Assembly: GCF_029504695.1 (NCBI RefSeq)
Contig: NZ_JAQFIN010000003.1
Location: 1 to 64,000, forward strand
DNA length: 64,000 nucleotides
Source of the DNA: Parabacteroides sp. PF5-6
GTDB lineage: Bacteria; Bacteroidota; Bacteroidia; Bacteroidales; Tannerellaceae
Reading direction: 5' to 3'
Below the pieces are notes generated by a model. That model did no database searches. It was not told the origin of the DNA and was given only the letters and a program-made list of their open reading frames with translations. Position 1 is the stretch's first letter, and each line of letters opens with the position of its first letter. Positions 51,142-59,791 of the stretch are shown here, one piece after another. Made by a program: the position numbers and the translations under genes.

Positions 51142-51978
51142 TCAGAGCTGCATCCAGATTTCAATATAGATATAAGCGGCAGGGATCGCGAAGATGATAC
51201 TGTCGAACCGGTCCAACATCCCGCCATGTCCGGGAAGGATCTTACCGGAGTCTTTCACTTCAAGCGTCCGTTTCATTAACGACTCGAACAGGTCGCCATA
51301 CGTTCCGGCAATCACCACTACAGTGGCAAACCCAAGCCAAATCAGCCCGTTGGCACCGGTAAGCGTTTGGGGAAAGATCAACGAGGAGAGCAGGGCAATG
51401 ATGAATCCCCCCCAGAAACCTTCCCATGATTTCTTCGGTGAGATACGTTCAAACAAACGATGCTTGCCCAGTAGGGAACCGATCAGGTAAGCGCCCGTAT
51501 CGTTCAGCCAGATAAAAACAAAAATCGCTAATACGTAGATGGGAACGTAGGAGATCTCGCCCGGTGTATTGGGTTGGGCGGAGATGAAGTTCAACAGGGA
51601 AAAAGAACCGGCGATATAAAGCTGTCCGAAGATCGCCAACGAGCAGTTCCGGATCGGATTGGCACCTTTGATATACAATTCGGCAATCAGAACGCCCATC
51701 AGGAACAGGATATAGGGCAGGAACACCATACTGCTCAACAGGCTGTGCGAATAAGTGAAACTGGCGCAGAAAAGATAGACTCCGCCCAGGGAATACAAGA
51801 GGTGTTTGAGGTAAGCCTTTTCCGATTGCTCCACCAATCCGTAGAACTCCCACAACAGAAGAGCGACAACCAGGCTGAAAAGCGCCAGGTAGGAATAAGA
51901 ATGAAGCCAGATGGCACCGATGATGACCGCTACGAATATAATACCGGTGCACGCTCTTTTTATTAGATTCCTTAACAC
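51142..51978 (-). CDS. cdsA: Phosphatidate cytidylyltransferase
   Basis: It makes CDP-diacylglycerol for phospholipid synthesis. The 278 residues have about eight helices and the family signature VKDSGKILPGHGGMLDRFDS near residues 240-262, including KD...GHGG...DR. It lies 36 bp after ftsH on the same strand. The order rsfS-ftsH-cdsA is typical of Bacteroidetes. Confidence 0.95.
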   Translation of the reverse strand: MLRNLIKRACTGIIFVAVIIGAIWLHSYSYLALFSLVVALLLWEFYGLVEQSEKAYLKHLLYSLGGVYLFCASFTYSHSLLSSMVFLPYILFLMGVLIAELYIKGANPIRNCSLAIFGQLYIAGSFSLLNFISAQPNTPGEISYVPIYVLAIFVFIWLNDTGAYLIGSLLGKHRLFERISPKKSWEGFWGGFIIALLSSLIFPQTLTGANGLIWLGFATVVVIAGTYGDLFESLMKRTLEVKDSGKILPGHGGMLDRFDSIIFAIPAAYIYIEIWMQL

Positions 51979-52014
51979 AGCTATAGTAATTGTTTTGCCT
52001 GTAAATATAAAGAA

Positions 52015-54036
52015 TTAATTGTCTTCCGCCGATACATCTTCCGCTTGAATGGCTTCCGGCTCTTCTTGTTTCTTCTTATTTTCTTCTTCCTGTATGGCCA
52101 TAATCTCCTGGGATCTCGACTTCCAGGGTCGTGCACCGAAGATATGTTCGACATCCTCCGAATAGATCACTTCTCTTTCCTGCAGGACTTCCGCCAGGGT
52201 GTTATGTCCTTGGCTGTTCTGGGTGAGAATTTGTTTGGCGCGCGCATATTGTTCGTTGATGATGCGTTGCACTTCCACGTCGATCAGCTTGGCTGTCTCT
52301 TCGCTGTAGGGTTTGGTGAATCCCCATTCCTGCCCGGTGGAATCGTAGTAGTTCAGGTTGGGAAGCTTATCGCTCATCCCGAAATAAACCACCATTGCAT
52401 AGGCTTGTTTGGTCACCCGTTCCAGGTCGTTCGATGCTCCGGTGGAGATCTTTTCCATGAATAATTCTTCGGCAGCCCGTCCACCCAGGGTGGCGCACAT
52501 CTCATCCAGCAGTTGATCGCGGGTCGTGATCTGCCGTTCTTCCGGCAGGTACCAGGCGGCGCCTAAGGCTTTCCCGCGGGGAACGATGGTGACTTTCACC
52601 AACGGATTGGCGTGTTCCAACAGCCAGCTCAATGTCGCATGTCCCGCTTCATGAATCGCAATGCTCTTGCGCTCGTCGGCCGTGGTGATGCGTGATCGTT
52701 TTTCCAGTCCGCCGACAATCCGGTCGACCGCATTCATAAAGTCGTCTTTCTGCACAAATTTCTTTCCGCCACGGGCAGCGATCAATGCCGCTTCGTTACA
52801 GACATTAGCAATGTCGGCACCGGAGAAGCCGGGCGTCTGACGGGCCAGGAAGTCGGTATCGACAGTCTCATCGATCTTGATCGGACGCAGGTGCACGCCG
52901 AAGATCTCTTTCCGTTCGTTCAGGTCGGGCAGTTCCACATGGATCTGTCGGTCAAAACGTCCGGCGCGCAATAACGCTTTGTCCAAAATGTCAGCCCGGT
53001 TGGTGGCTGCCAGAATAATCACTCCGCTATTGGAGCCGAATCCATCCATCTCGGTCAAGAGCTGGTTCAACGTATTCTCGCGCTCATCGTTACTGTTCAT
53101 ATTGGCATTCTTGCCACGGGCACGCCCGACGGCATCGATCTCATCGATAAAAACAATACAGGGCGCTTTCTCTTTCGCCTGGCGGAACAGGTCGCGCACA
53201 CGGGAAGCCCCGACGCCGACAAACATCTCCACGAAGTCGGAGCCCGACAACGAGAAGAACGGCACGTTCGCCTCTCCGGCTACCGCTTTGGCCAACAGGG
53301 TCTTTCCCGTTCCCGGAGGACCAACCAGCAGCGCTCCTTTGGGGATCTTTCCACCCAGTTCGGTGTATATGCCCGGATCTTTCAGGAAAGAGACAATCTC
53401 TTCCACCTCCTGTTTGGCTTCGGCCAGTCCGGCAACATCTTTGAAGGTCACTTTCCGGTCGTTATCCTTATCGAAGAGTTGGGCTCTCGACTTCCCGACA
53501 TTGAAGACCCCGGCACCGCCGGCACCCCCTCCGGCACCCGACATCCTCCGCATCACGAAGATCCAGATAACAATGATCAGGATAAACGGCAATAAGGTCA
53601 GGATCGAATTCCAGAGCACATCATCCCCTTCTTCGAAACGAATCGGAGCGTCAATCTGGTATTCGCTGACCGCGCTCTCGTAGAAATCCGTGAACTTATC
53701 GGCTGATGGGATCTTGATGAACACTTTGGGAGCCACACCTAAGTTGGAGGTATCTCCTTTGAACACCACACTCAGTTTGTCCGGTTTGACAGAAGCTTCG
53801 ATCAGGTTCTTCTTGTTGTAAACCACCATCTTCTCGAAGACATTCTCCCGGGTCAACTGTTGGAACTCGGTCCATCCCAGCTCTTTCGTGCTCGACGTAT
53901 CGTTGGTCATCCAAAGCGCCGCCAGCCCTAATAAGATAAGCCCGTACATCCAATACAGGTTGACACGGGGAAGCTTCGGCTTGTTATTGTTGTTCGGCCG
54001 GGGAGGCTTATTGGGTATATCATTTTTATTTTCCAT
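52015..54036 (-). CDS. ftsH: ATP-dependent zinc metalloprotease
   Basis: FtsH is a membrane AAA+ protease that degrades misfolded membrane and some regulatory proteins. The start MENKNDIPNKPP at 54036 gives 673 residues; the TTG at 54054 is rejected. Two helices (LYWMYGLILLGLAALWM and WNSILTLLPFILIIVIWIFVM) flank a periplasmic domain. Walker A is GPPGTGKT, Walker B FIDEIDAVGRARG, and the zinc site is HEAGHA near residue 460. It follows rsfS by 37 bp. Confidence 0.97.
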   Translation of the reverse strand: MENKNDIPNKPPRPNNNNKPKLPRVNLYWMYGLILLGLAALWMTNDTSSTKELGWTEFQQLTRENVFEKMVVYNKKNLIEASVKPDKLSVVFKGDTSNLGVAPKVFIKIPSADKFTDFYESAVSEYQIDAPIRFEEGDDVLWNSILTLLPFILIIVIWIFVMRRMSGAGGGAGGAGVFNVGKSRAQLFDKDNDRKVTFKDVAGLAEAKQEVEEIVSFLKDPGIYTELGGKIPKGALLVGPPGTGKTLLAKAVAGEANVPFFSLSGSDFVEMFVGVGASRVRDLFRQAKEKAPCIVFIDEIDAVGRARGKNANMNSNDERENTLNQLLTEMDGFGSNSGVIILAATNRADILDKALLRAGRFDRQIHVELPDLNERKEIFGVHLRPIKIDETVDTDFLARQTPGFSGADIANVCNEAALIAARGGKKFVQKDDFMNAVDRIVGGLEKRSRITTADERKSIAIHEAGHATLSWLLEHANPLVKVTIVPRGKALGAAWYLPEERQITTRDQLLDEMCATLGGRAAEELFMEKISTGASNDLERVTKQAYAMVVYFGMSDKLPNLNYYDSTGQEWGFTKPYSEETAKLIDVEVQRIINEQYARAKQILTQNSQGHNTLAEVLQEREVIYSEDVEHIFGARPWKSRSQEIMAIQEEENKKKQEEPEAIQAEDVSAEDN

Positions 54037-54073
54037 AAACTCTTTATCTAACAATTATCTTTTATGAACCGGT

Positions 54074-54433
54074 TCAATCCATATCCGGGATATGGGTCAA
54101 TTGGGCATCTTCCCAGAGCGTGTCCAGGTTGTAAAAGGAACGCAGCTCGGGCACAAAGAGATGGACAAGAACCGTGCCATAATCCATTCCGATCCATTGA
54201 GCCATCTGATAGCCTTCGGTCGAAAGCGGTTTCTCGTTCATTTCTCTTCGGGCGAATTCCCATGCCGAATCGGCTAAGGCGGAAACTTGCGAAGGGGTGT
54301 TCCCTTCACAGATCACCATGTACCGACAGATGGCTCCGGAGAATTGGGTTAAATCTACTGTGACGATATTCTTGCCTTTCTTTTCCTGAAGGCCTGCTAC
54401 AATTGTGTCTACTAAAACTTTTGCTTGATCCAT
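54074..54433 (-). CDS. rsfS: Ribosome silencing factor
   Basis: RsfS binds ribosomal protein L14 and blocks subunit joining in starvation. The 119 residues match the family: VDTIVAGLQEKKGKNIVTVDL, YMVICEGNTPSQVSALADSA, and WIGMDYGTVLVHLFVPELRSFYNLDTLW. A -7 box TATATTTG on the minus strand (54467-54460) precedes it. It opens rsfS-ftsH-cdsA. Confidence 0.95.
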   Translation of the reverse strand: MDQAKVLVDTIVAGLQEKKGKNIVTVDLTQFSGAICRYMVICEGNTPSQVSALADSAWEFARREMNEKPLSTEGYQMAQWIGMDYGTVLVHLFVPELRSFYNLDTLWEDAQLTHIPDMD

Positions 54434-54524
54434 TTACTTTATTTACTGTTTGCAAGGTGCAAATATAACTCTAAATTTTGATTGCTTCACTTTTGTCTAC
54501 TGAATAAGAAAAAATATCCGTTTT

Positions 54525-54555
54525 TTTGTATCTTTTAAAAAAGTACTTATCTTTG
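54525..54555 (+). promoter_or_regulatory. tRNA-Gln promoter
   Basis: TTTG (54525-54528), 19 bp, TATCTTTG (54548-54555), 32 bp before the tRNA. Confidence 0.75.
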
Positions 54556-54587
54556 CAGCCGGAAATGACGATTTCCGCATTCGCGAT

Positions 54588-54658
54588 TGTTCTATGGTGT
54601 AATGGTAGCACAACAGATTCTGGTCCTGTTTGTCCAAGTTCGAGTCTTGGTAGAACAA
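54588..54658 (+). tRNA. tRNA-Gln (CTG)
   Basis: The 71-nt cloverleaf has acceptor TGTTCTA/TAGAACA with discriminator A, D arm GTGTAATGGTAGCAC, anticodon loop TTCTGGT with CTG at 54620-54622, and T arm CCAAGTTCGAGTCTTGG. The lowest anticodon-stem pair is A-C. CCA is not encoded. It reads CAG. A terminator follows at once. Confidence 0.93.
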
Positions 54659-54660
54659 CA

Positions 54661-54702
54661 AAAGCGCCTATAACTCCCGGCAGTTATAGGCGCTTTTTTT
54701 TT
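54661..54702 (+). terminator. Terminator after tRNA-Gln
   Basis: AAAGCGCCTATAACT pairs with AGTTATAGGCGCTTT over CCCGGC, followed by a T run. Confidence 0.92.
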
Positions 54703-54745
54703 GTGCCGGGTATCCATATTTGAAACCTCCCACACCCCCCTTTTT

Positions 54746-54833
54746 CAAACTACCGGTACTTTGCGCGCAAACTACTAATATTTTGTCGCCAAACTACCGG
54801 TAGTTGGTGCGCAAACTACCGGTAGTTTTTGAA
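54746..54833. repeat. 22-bp array D (4 units)
   Basis: Four units start at 54746, 54768, 54790 and 54812, each 22 bp. Three carry CAAACTACCGGTAGTT or a close form, with the palindrome AACTACCGGTAGTT; the second is degenerate (CAAACTACTAATATTTTG). The linker is GCGCG or similar. It follows the tRNA terminator. Confidence 0.88.
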
Positions 54834-54923
54834 GAGAATATTAACGATTCATTTTCAATGATTTAGAAATCTGCAAGGTCCATTCGTATCGAAGGAAATG
54901 GGAAGGTGGGCCGGTGTCCTGGA

Positions 54924-55120
54924 GGCCGCATAGCGGCCAACTGCATACAGCCCCGTGCGGAAGCGCGGGGTTGCTGGTATATAAAAAGAAAAGGCGCCAC
55001 GTAGTGGTGCTATGCGTTTGTCATCCATCTACATAGCACCACTACGTGGCGCTGTTTGATTGGGATATCCATGACCCCGCGCTTCCGCACGGGGCTGAAT
55101 ACAGACAGCCGCTATGCGGC
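54924..55120. repeat. Triple nested inverted-repeat element
   Basis: Three nested perfect arm pairs: GCCGCATAGCGGC (54925-54937) with GCCGCTATGCGGC (55108-55120), a 23-bp pair (54948-54970 and 55075-55097, core CCCCGTGCGGAAGCGCGGGG), and a 21-bp pair (54994-55014 and 55032-55052, core GCCACGTAGTGGTGCTATG), with a 17-nt central loop. Each arm is itself near-palindromic. No coding frame. Confidence 0.85.
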
Positions 55121-55176
55121 TTCAAAAATCTTCACATCTCAAAATACTTGAACCCCGCCAAAACCCCCTTTTCCAA

Positions 55177-55254
55177 AACATTGCACTTTGGGCGAAAAAA
55201 CATTACACTTTGGTGAACAAAACATTGCGCTTTGGTTGACCAAAGTGCGATGTT
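55177..55254. repeat. 22-bp array E (3 direct units plus 1 inverted)
   Basis: AACATTGCACTTTGG or close variants start at 55177, 55199 and 55221, 22 bp apart. A fourth copy is inverted (CCAAAGTGCGATGTT, 55240-55254), making a hairpin with the third. It lies ~130 bp before the LruC gene. Confidence 0.85.
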
Positions 55255-55383
55255 TAAAAAAATGGAGTGTCGGGCGAACAAAAAGAAAACAAAATTGTTA
55301 TATGACCGGATGCGTGTAAATAGCCTCTAAGTCATGAAAATCAAATAAAAGAAAATTCTAATAGTAATACCGTTTTAAGAAGT

Positions 55384-57396
55384 ATGACAACACATTTAAA
55401 TTTGAAATCCGTTTTTTTCGTTGCGTTAAGTTTCTTGTTCGCAATTTCCCTTCAAAGCTGTTGGGATGAAGATGTTTCTGAGGACAATGGGAAAACCGAT
55501 CCCATAACAGAAGAGCCTACCGATGATGACTTCTTTGATTTTAACATGAAAGAGGGAATCGATCTGTCTATTGACTATGGTTTTAGCGATTTGATTGCCG
55601 GTGGGAATTATCAGGTACTGTTCAATCTGTATGATGAGATGCCTTATGATTATGATCAGGCCGGTAATCGTACAAAGAAAGAAGGCCTTTTGCCTTTGTA
55701 TAGTGCGTGGACGGATAAGACCGGGAAGTTCTCCGGTACGATCACTTTGCCGTCGGCGCTGAAAACGGTCTTTTTGGCTTGTAATCATTTTGGCGCACTG
55801 GGGCTGGTAGAAGTGCCGGTTGCCAATGGAACGATCGCTTTCAATCAGAAGGAATACCTGGCGAGCCTGCTCAATACGACAAAAACCCGTGCGGCTAACA
55901 GCTATACACTCCCCAACGAAGATTGGGTGACACTGGGTGATTGGAACATAGCCGGTTTACCGGATTATCTGCTTTCGAAGAATCATACGTTCTATTCCAA
56001 TTTCCTGGAAGATATGTATTATATGTTTGGTGGAAAAGAAGAAGGGCGTGGTGATGCGATCTGGGATAGGAATCCGGAAATCTTTGCGGCCGATAAGAGT
56101 ATGGATATCCATATTATTGAAGACACCAAGATCAGTATGGTTTATCTCCAGTCGAACAGTAGCTATCAGAACACTGCCGGCTATTATGTGTACGAAACAA
56201 ATAACCCGCCGACGACTGCTGCCGACGTGAAGAACTATATGGTTACTTTCCCGCGTTTAACGAATAACCCGTATAAATTACCTCTCCCTTTGCAGGCGGG
56301 CAATCAGATCGAATTGATGTTTCCCGGTGAGAACGGCTTGACTGCTACGTTCCCGGCCGGTTACAGTGTCGGCTTCTTTATCGCTGAGGATGCCTATGAA
56401 GACGGAAATATCAAAGATGGAGCTAATATTATCTACACGACCAAGGCGTTGAATAGCTCAACCTATCCTGTCGGGCAGAACCGTGCCGTGGCTCTTTATG
56501 AAGAAGGAACAAACCAGATGATCGCTTTAGGTTTCGAAGATTGTCCGGCCTGGGACCAGGACTTCAACGATGCTCTGTTCAGTGTGTTTGTAGCCGAAGC
56601 CAATGCGATCGATACGGATAATATGAATCCCTTACCTCCGAAAGAAGGCGAAGACGTAGCTGTCAGCGAAGGCAGTGGGGTGGTGATGTTCGAAGACTTA
56701 TGGCCGGGCAAAGGCGACTACGATATCAATGACATCGTGATGCGTTACGAATCGATTATCGAACGTGATAAAAACAATATGATCACCCGGGTGGTGGATA
56801 CGTTTACTCCGTTGAATTACGGGGGAACGATCATCAGTGGTTTTGGTTATCAGTACGACGATGTACAGGTGGGCCAGGTGAAAAGTTCGGTTATCGACTA
56901 TGGCGTACAAGAGCCTTCAACTTTTATGAACGGTGAGGAATCCGAGCCGGGACAGGCTCTGCAGACGATGATCTTATTGGATAATATGAAAAAAATCGTA
57001 ATGGGCGAGCCGATTGTTGTCACAACCGAGTTTGTCGAAGGCCAGGTTTCAACGCTTGTTCCTCCTTATAATCCTTTTATCATTGTGCATTCCGACAGCC
57101 GCAGAGAACATGAGGTGCATCTGATCAACAAGCGTCCGACTCCTTTCATGGATTATGGTCTGTTCGGGCAATCGAATGACAAATCGGATCCCGACCGTAA
57201 CATCTATTACGTAGCCGACAAGCGTTATCCTTTTGCTCTGGATGTTCCTAAGCTTGATTTCCAGTGGGTTCTGGAGAGAAAAGACATCAATGATGCGTAT
57301 CCCCAGTTCACCGAATGGGTGGAATCGAACGGATTGAATAATAAAGATTGGTACGAAACGCCGAATTCGGATTTGGTCGAAGAGAATATTTATTGA
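55384..57396 (+). CDS. LruC-domain lipoprotein
   Basis: The 670-residue protein has a lipobox LQSC with Cys26, followed by acidic DEDVSEDNGK (typical for Bacteroidetes surface lipoproteins). The middle holds PCAWDQDFNDALFSV-like text (WDQDFNDALFSVFVAEA, near residue 385-398), which is the DUF4114/LruC region, and PGKGDYDINDIVMRYE near 440-456 is a Ca-binding DxDxxDxx segment. LruC proteins are surface proteins of Bacteroidetes and Leptospira; the role is unclear. A terminator follows. Confidence 0.85.
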   Translation: MTTHLNLKSVFFVALSFLFAISLQSCWDEDVSEDNGKTDPITEEPTDDDFFDFNMKEGIDLSIDYGFSDLIAGGNYQVLFNLYDEMPYDYDQAGNRTKKEGLLPLYSAWTDKTGKFSGTITLPSALKTVFLACNHFGALGLVEVPVANGTIAFNQKEYLASLLNTTKTRAANSYTLPNEDWVTLGDWNIAGLPDYLLSKNHTFYSNFLEDMYYMFGGKEEGRGDAIWDRNPEIFAADKSMDIHIIEDTKISMVYLQSNSSYQNTAGYYVYETNNPPTTAADVKNYMVTFPRLTNNPYKLPLPLQAGNQIELMFPGENGLTATFPAGYSVGFFIAEDAYEDGNIKDGANIIYTTKALNSSTYPVGQNRAVALYEEGTNQMIALGFEDCPAWDQDFNDALFSVFVAEANAIDTDNMNPLPPKEGEDVAVSEGSGVVMFEDLWPGKGDYDINDIVMRYESIIERDKNNMITRVVDTFTPLNYGGTIISGFGYQYDDVQVGQVKSSVIDYGVQEPSTFMNGEESEPGQALQTMILLDNMKKIVMGEPIVVTTEFVEGQVSTLVPPYNPFIIVHSDSRREHEVHLINKRPTPFMDYGLFGQSNDKSDPDRNIYYVADKRYPFALDVPKLDFQWVLERKDINDAYPQFTEWVESNGLNNKDWYETPNSDLVEENIY

Positions 57397-57414
57397 TCAA
57401 ACAATAGAGACCCT

Positions 57415-57462
57415 AAAGAAAACGAGGGCATCCCCAACGGGATGTCCTCGTTTCTCTTTTTT
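57415..57462. terminator. Bidirectional terminator between LruC and aminopeptidase genes
   Basis: GAAAACGAGGGCATCC and GGATGTCCTCGTTTCTC form a stem with T-rich tail on one side and A-rich on the other. Confidence 0.88.
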
Positions 57463-57477
57463 CCTCGGACAGTTATT

Positions 57478-58854
57478 TTAGCAGTGCAAGGCTTCCACAT
57501 CTTCGGCGTGAAGCGGCAATTTCTTACCCAACAGGCGGGCGCCGTCGGCGGTGATCAGGAAGTCTTCTTCGTTGCGGATACCGCTGAAGTCTTTGTACGT
57601 CTCCACCTTATCGTAATTGATAAACTCGGCGAAGCGGTTTTCTTTGCGCCACAGATCGATCAGTTCGGGGATGAAATAGATACCCGGCTCGATAGTCAAT
57701 ACAAAGCCCGGTTCCAATTCGCGTCCCAGGCGCAAGGACTTGCGTCCGAACTGTGTGCTTTTCGGCCGTCCGTTGTAACCGACGTAGACTTCACCCAGGT
57801 TTTCCATATCGTGCACGTCCATACCCATCATATGGCCCAGTCCGCAAGGCATAAACAGGGCAGCGGCACCGGCTTTAACGGCTTCTTTGGTATCGCCTTT
57901 CACAAAGCCGAGCTCTTTCAATCCATCCATAATCACCGTCAGTGACAGGTCATAGACGTCTTCAAACTTAACGCCCGGACGCAGAGCGGCAACGGCTGCT
58001 TCGTGCGAAGCGACCTGGATATCATAAATATCCCGTTGGCGGGTCGTAAACTTCGAATCGACCGGAATGGTCGATGACATATCGCCGGCATAGCAGGAAT
58101 CGGTCTCCGCTCCGGCGTCGAGCAGAAGCATCTGGCCGCTCTTGAGCGTATTGCCGTGGTAATGGTTGTGAAGCGTCTGCCCGTTGATCGTAGCAATGAT
58201 CGGGAAAGAGAGTTCGCAACCCTGTTTCTTGGCCGCTTCGGCCACAACGGCGGCCACTTCATATTCTTTGATACCCGGACGGATCATGCGCATGGCTGCT
58301 GCGTGCATATCGACCGTTACGTTACATGCTCTTTCGATCTCGACGATCTCTTCCTCCGTCTTGTAATTTCGCTGGTTGACCACGCCATAGATAAACGGCA
58401 CGGACGGTTTCTCGGTTCCCGGATAAATACCCAGCCAGTTCTGCAGTTTGATCTGATGTTCCGGCCGGTAAGTCGGCAGGTAATGGATCTCCTGTTTCTT
58501 CTCTTGTGCTTTCTTCAGGTAAGCTACGATCTCTTTGGCGGGCAATACCTCTTTCATGCCCGACAATTCACTCTTTTCTTTCAGCGTGGGTTGCGTGCCC
58601 ATCCATACGATGGCATCGATCGACAATTCATCACCGAAGATAATTTCCCGGTCGTTATCGATATCGATCACCGCCGAAAGCCCGTCGTAGGGCAGTCCGA
58701 AGAAATAAAGGAAGGTGGAGTCTTGCCGGTAATGATAAGTGTTGTCGGCGTAGTTCATACCGGCTTCGTCGTTGCCGATAAACAATAATAAGCCTGATCC
58801 AACGGCTTGTTTCAGCTTCGCCCGGCGGGCGATGTAAGTTTCTTTTGCGAACAT
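57478..58854 (-). CDS. pepP: Aminopeptidase P family protein
   Basis: A manganese peptidase of 458 residues that removes residues before proline. The N-terminal creatinase-like domain (GLLLFIGNDEAGMNYADNTYHYRQDSTFLYFFGL) is followed by the pita-bread fold with the metal ligands: Asp in LLLDAGAETD and YAGDMSSTIPV, His in GLGHMMGMDVHD, Glu in LTIEPGIYF, Glu in GIRNEEDFL. It is transcribed opposite to its neighbours. Confidence 0.95.
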   Translation of the reverse strand: MFAKETYIARRAKLKQAVGSGLLLFIGNDEAGMNYADNTYHYRQDSTFLYFFGLPYDGLSAVIDIDNDREIIFGDELSIDAIVWMGTQPTLKEKSELSGMKEVLPAKEIVAYLKKAQEKKQEIHYLPTYRPEHQIKLQNWLGIYPGTEKPSVPFIYGVVNQRNYKTEEEIVEIERACNVTVDMHAAAMRMIRPGIKEYEVAAVVAEAAKKQGCELSFPIIATINGQTLHNHYHGNTLKSGQMLLLDAGAETDSCYAGDMSSTIPVDSKFTTRQRDIYDIQVASHEAAVAALRPGVKFEDVYDLSLTVIMDGLKELGFVKGDTKEAVKAGAAALFMPCGLGHMMGMDVHDMENLGEVYVGYNGRPKSTQFGRKSLRLGRELEPGFVLTIEPGIYFIPELIDLWRKENRFAEFINYDKVETYKDFSGIRNEEDFLITADGARLLGKKLPLHAEDVEALHC

Positions 58855-58995
58855 AGTTTGTCTTTTTTGTTTATAGATGCGACCAAATATAGGGATAAAT
58901 TAAGAACTGACAATTGGAAATTTGTTATTTATTCCTATATTGCATTGCGAAAGAGAGTTTGTTTGAGCGCCTTATATACTAATAAGAAAGAGATT

Positions 58996-59340
58996 ATGAA
59001 TATTCAACAGATACAGATGCTGACCGAAGCAACTGTCGTATGCGGAGAGAATGGGCAAGAGCAAGAGTTGCTCTCCGCTTTTGCCAGCGACCTGATGAGT
59101 GATGTGCTTACATTGGACTGCAATGATGTTTTGTTAATCACCGGATTATGTAATCTGCAAACCATCCGCACGGCGGAGATGGCCGAAGTCGGCTGTATCC
59201 TTTTTGTGCGTGGCAAGAAGGTCACGCCCGATATGATCGAGTTGGCTAATGAGAACCAGATGGTTCTGATGACCACCGAACACTCTATGTTTCGTACGGT
59301 AGGCGAATTATATACGAATGGATTAAAACCCATTTATTAA
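58996..59340 (+). CDS. DRTGG-domain protein (hydrogenase cluster, first)
   Basis: The start MNIQQIQMLTEATVV at 58996 gives 114 residues. It resembles the DRTGG family (small alpha/beta ligand-binding domain): ATVVCGENGQEQELLSAFASDLMSDVLTL, CNDVLLITGLCNLQTIRTAEM, GCILFVRGKKVTPDMIEL. DRTGG domains occur next to CBS and sensory parts; the ligand is unknown. It is 20 bp before the HATPase gene. A second DRTGG gene lies at 61155. The longer open frame beginning at 58807 is not used: the extra residues are unlike the family. Confidence 0.8.
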   Translation: MNIQQIQMLTEATVVCGENGQEQELLSAFASDLMSDVLTLDCNDVLLITGLCNLQTIRTAEMAEVGCILFVRGKKVTPDMIELANENQMVLMTTEHSMFRTVGELYTNGLKPIY

Positions 59341-59360
59341 CGAGGAAGGGGGATAAGTCT

Positions 59361-59786
59361 ATGCTGTTCAGATATGAACTGGAAGGAGGAAACTTCTCCA
59401 AAGCAGGATACGCGTCGAGTGAAATCAAAAAGACACTGAAGCAATTGTCTGTTGATCCGAAAGTGATCAAGCGGATTGTGGTGGCCTTGTATGAAGCCGA
59501 GGTCAATGTGGTGGCCCATGCCTGGAAAGGAGAGGTATTGGCGGATGTGGAGGCCGATCAGATCACCCTGACACTCAACGATGAAGGACCGGGCATCCCG
59601 GATATTCCTTTGGCCATGCAAGAAGGCTATTCGACGGCCTCGTCGGCTGTGCGTGAGATGGGGTTCGGTGCGGGTATGGGGTTGCCCAATATGAAAAAGA
59701 ACGTAGACGAACTACATATAGAGAGTCGTATCGGTGTCGGAACGAATGTCCGTATGATCACCCGGTTTACGAATGAAGGAGGATAA
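59361..59786 (+). CDS. RsbW-like HATPase protein
   Basis: A 141-residue GHKL ATPase of the anti-sigma/serine kinase type: N box ALYEAEVNVVAHAW (Glu and Asn), G1 box NDEGPGIPD, G2 box GMGLPNMKKNVDEL. It has no sensor part of its own. It lies between the first DRTGG gene (20 bp) and the hydrogenase-like gene (5 bp), so it likely takes its signal from them. Target (sigma factor, antagonist or other) unknown. Confidence 0.85.
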   Translation: MLFRYELEGGNFSKAGYASSEIKKTLKQLSVDPKVIKRIVVALYEAEVNVVAHAWKGEVLADVEADQITLTLNDEGPGIPDIPLAMQEGYSTASSAVREMGFGAGMGLPNMKKNVDELHIESRIGVGTNVRMITRFTNEGG

Positions 59787-59791
59787 GAACC

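Noticed and set aside
53696-53953. Minus-strand 85-residue frame within ftsH
   Set aside because: Same-strand alternative frame of ftsH with no RBS or motif.
7202-55254. Reading the 21-22-bp arrays as CRISPR
   Set aside because: Units directly abut with at most 12 bp of similar A/T-rich linker, there are no unique spacers and no cas gene.
58807-58995. An upstream extension of the first DRTGG gene
   Set aside because: The extra 63 residues do not resemble the family; the second DRTGG protein has no such part and MNIQQIQ fits as start.
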